Shown piece by piece: positions 62,525-64,000 of a stretch of 64,000 bases of DNA. The stretch spans positions 1 to 64,000 of the forward strand of contig JBJKSB010000091.1 in assembly GCA_046704385.1 (NCBI GenBank), in the 5' to 3' direction. Position 1 is the stretch's first letter. The number at the start of each line of letters is the position of its first letter. The notes beneath the pieces were generated by a model. It was not told where the DNA came from. It made no database searches and saw only the letters and a list, made by a program, of their open reading frames with translations. The translations under genes were made by a program, and so were the position numbers. This DNA is from GH45 sp046704385. Lineage in GTDB: Bacteria; Bacteroidota; Bacteroidia; Bacteroidales; SZUA-534.

Positions 62525-64000
62525 TTACATAGTTGGAGTTTTTTTACCAGCCATCAAAATGTACATAACCGGAATCACAAAGAGTGTTAATAGCAAGGAA
62601 AAAAACAAACCACCAACTACCACAATACCCATTGGAATTCTACTCGTGGCACCGGCTCCCAGCGCTAAAGCAATAGGCAGTGCACCAAACATGGTTGCCA
62701 GGGAAGTCATCAAGATCGGACGAAAACGGGCGGCTGCGGCTTCAAATGCAGCTACACGTTTGGTTAACCCGGCCTTACGTTTTTGATTGGCGAATTCCAC
62801 AATTAAAATTCCGTTTTTGGTAACAATACCAATCAACAGGATCATACCAATTTCAGAAAAAATATTCAGGGTTTGCCCGAAAATCCAAAGCGAAAGCATT
62901 GCCCCGGCAATAGCCATAGGCACAGTTAGCATTATAATAAACGGATCGAGGAAACTTTCAAATTGAGCAGCCAGGATCAAATAAATAAGCATCAGTGCAA
63001 GTACTAATGCAAAAGAAATATTTGAGCTGCTTTCTGCAAAATCCCTCGAAGGTCCTGATAAAGCTGTATTAAAACTCTTATCGAGTAATTTGTTCGCAAT
63101 CCGCTGCATTTCCTCAATCCCCTCACCCAGGGTTCTTCCTTTGGCAGGATTTGCTGATATAGTAGCTGATTTATAGCGGTTATAATGATACAAAGTAGGC
63201 GGATTACTATTTTCCTGAATCTTCACCAGGTTATCGAGCTGAACTAAATTTCCGTTTTTTGATCGCACATACAACGAAGATATATCCGACGGATCTTCAC
63301 GATCTTCACGCTTAAGCTGTGTTATAACATAATATTGCTTGTTGTTTCTTAAAAAATAACCGGCGCGTCCCCCGCTAAAAGCACTGTTTAAAGCATCTGA
63401 AATATCCCGTTCATTAACTCCCAGACTGGTGGCTTTTAACCGATCGACGGTAATATTCAATTCCGGTTTATTAAATTTTAAATCCACATCCACATTGCCA
63501 AACACAGGGCTGTTCTGTGCCTCGTCTAAAAACTCCGGCAAAACTTTACGTATTTTATCAAAATCGAGGTTTTGAATTACAAACTGAACATCTAATCCCC
63601 TGGCAAATGACGTAGTGATAGTTGGTTCCTGGCTTGCAATAACCCTGGCATCGGGAATTTTCCGGTAAATACTGTTCAACCGGTCATAAATATCCTGTTG
63701 GGTTGCCTTTCGCTGATCAGGATCAACTAGAAATGTAATAATAAAACCGGAATTAACACTTGAGCTTGAACCACCACCATACCGTGCAAGCACATAATTC
63801 GATTCAGGAACTGTATCCAGATTTATACGGGCCAACTTATCGATAATATTCTTAGTAGCTGTATATTCAGTACCTTCAGGAGCAGTTATAAAAGTTCTCA
63901 GGTAATTATGATCTTCCAAGGGAGCCAGTTCCTTTTTCAACACCTTCGATAATGTAAAAATTATTCCCACACATGCAAGAACAACTGCTATTGATATCCA
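62525..64000 (-). CDS. RND efflux transporter, C-terminal part (HAE1/AcrB-like)
   Basis: The frame is open to the right edge, so 491 residues of the C-terminal part are seen. They include the second porter segment (ISDALNSAFSGGRAGYFLRN, VVLPEFLDEA-type strands) and the last membrane helices with GIVTKNGILIVEFANQKRKAG and LLTLFVIPVMYILMAGKK. The length from the edge is about half of a normal 1000-1050-residue AcrB. It exports hydrophobic compounds with proton motive force. It is in an operon with the TolC-like gene that follows it. Confidence 0.93.
   Translation of the reverse strand, partial: WISIAVVLACVGIIFTLSKVLKKELAPLEDHNYLRTFITAPEGTEYTATKNIIDKLARINLDTVPESNYVLARYGGGSSSSVNSGFIITFLVDPDQRKATQQDIYDRLNSIYRKIPDARVIASQEPTITTSFARGLDVQFVIQNLDFDKIRKVLPEFLDEAQNSPVFGNVDVDLKFNKPELNITVDRLKATSLGVNERDISDALNSAFSGGRAGYFLRNNKQYYVITQLKREDREDPSDISSLYVRSKNGNLVQLDNLVKIQENSNPPTLYHYNRYKSATISANPAKGRTLGEGIEEMQRIANKLLDKSFNTALSGPSRDFAESSSNISFALVLALMLIYLILAAQFESFLDPFIIMLTVPMAIAGAMLSLWIFGQTLNIFSEIGMILLIGIVTKNGILIVEFANQKRKAGLTKRVAAFEAAAARFRPILMTSLATMFGALPIALALGAGATSRIPMGIVVVGGLFFSLLLTLFVIPVMYILMAGKKTPTM

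Noticed and set aside
1..64000. CRISPR array, prophage or insertion sequence
   Set aside because: No regularly spaced repeats, no cas, transposase, integrase or phage structural genes were recognised. The repeats seen are single palindromes or the duplicated DUF362 unit.

Overview
The window is AT-rich chromosomal DNA from a member of the Bacteroidota. The signs are: type IX secretion (T9SS) C-terminal sorting domains on five proteins, a giant hybrid two-component system of the Bacteroides type, TTTG-N19-TAnnTTTG promoter elements, a near absence of Shine-Dalgarno sequences, and families typical of this phylum (DUF3127, FloA/NfeD, SpoIIE-type phosphatases with TPR or 7TM sensors). The gene content suggests a free-living or environmental plant-polysaccharide degrader (Bacteroidales/Marinilabiliales-like). 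The rank below phylum is inference.

Layout. 1-9250: housekeeping block with an S9 peptidase (cut by the window edge), TPR lipoprotein, recA, a 7TM SpoIIE phosphatase, bcp, clpS, nfeD-floA, an MFS transporter, a DUF3127 protein and tRNA-Ser(GCU). 9250-10850: a three-gene HipBST-like toxin-antitoxin operon, with three operator-like palindromes spaced exactly 40 bp apart upstream. 11174-34469: an arabinoxylan-degradation region. It holds three GH43 enzymes, GH51, GH3 and an esterase-esterase-GH8 fusion, with one HTCS regulator. A T9SS DUF362 protein, a free propeller lipoprotein and an aldose dehydrogenase / Zn-dehydrogenase / lactonase set follow. No SusC/SusD pair is present. 34508-43761: mixed housekeeping, including an AlkA-like glycosylase, a TPR-SpoIIE phosphatase, an M28 peptidase, a DUF6056-like membrane protein, an Arr-type rifampin ADP-ribosyltransferase and guaB.

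43762-52900 is a plastic accessory stretch. It carries decayed genes (a methyltransferase pseudogene with a central deletion and a probably internally deleted small protein), an Ntn amidohydrolase with a T9SS tail, and a tandem duplication of an AraC/DUF362 unit. One AraC copy in that duplication appears reduced to its last codons, next to a 25-bp direct repeat. A DJ-1/PfpI protein follows. 53304-64000: a beta-helix T9SS protein, a stand-alone SpoIIE phosphatase followed by an OLD-like ATPase with a degenerate Toprim, a triple-repeat beta-helix lipoprotein, an AraC regulator and the end of an RND-TolC efflux operon.

How the parts fit: the HTCS very likely senses a xylan/arabinan oligosaccharide and controls the divergent GH43-GH43-GH51-esterase/GH8 operon. 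Together these genes strip arabinose and ester groups and trim the xylo-oligosaccharide from its ends, and GH3 finishes to xylose. The best candidates for less-described biology are the HipBST-like module with its phased operators, the DUF362 proteins that combine an N-terminal membrane domain with a T9SS tail, and the trimodular esterase/GH8 enzyme.
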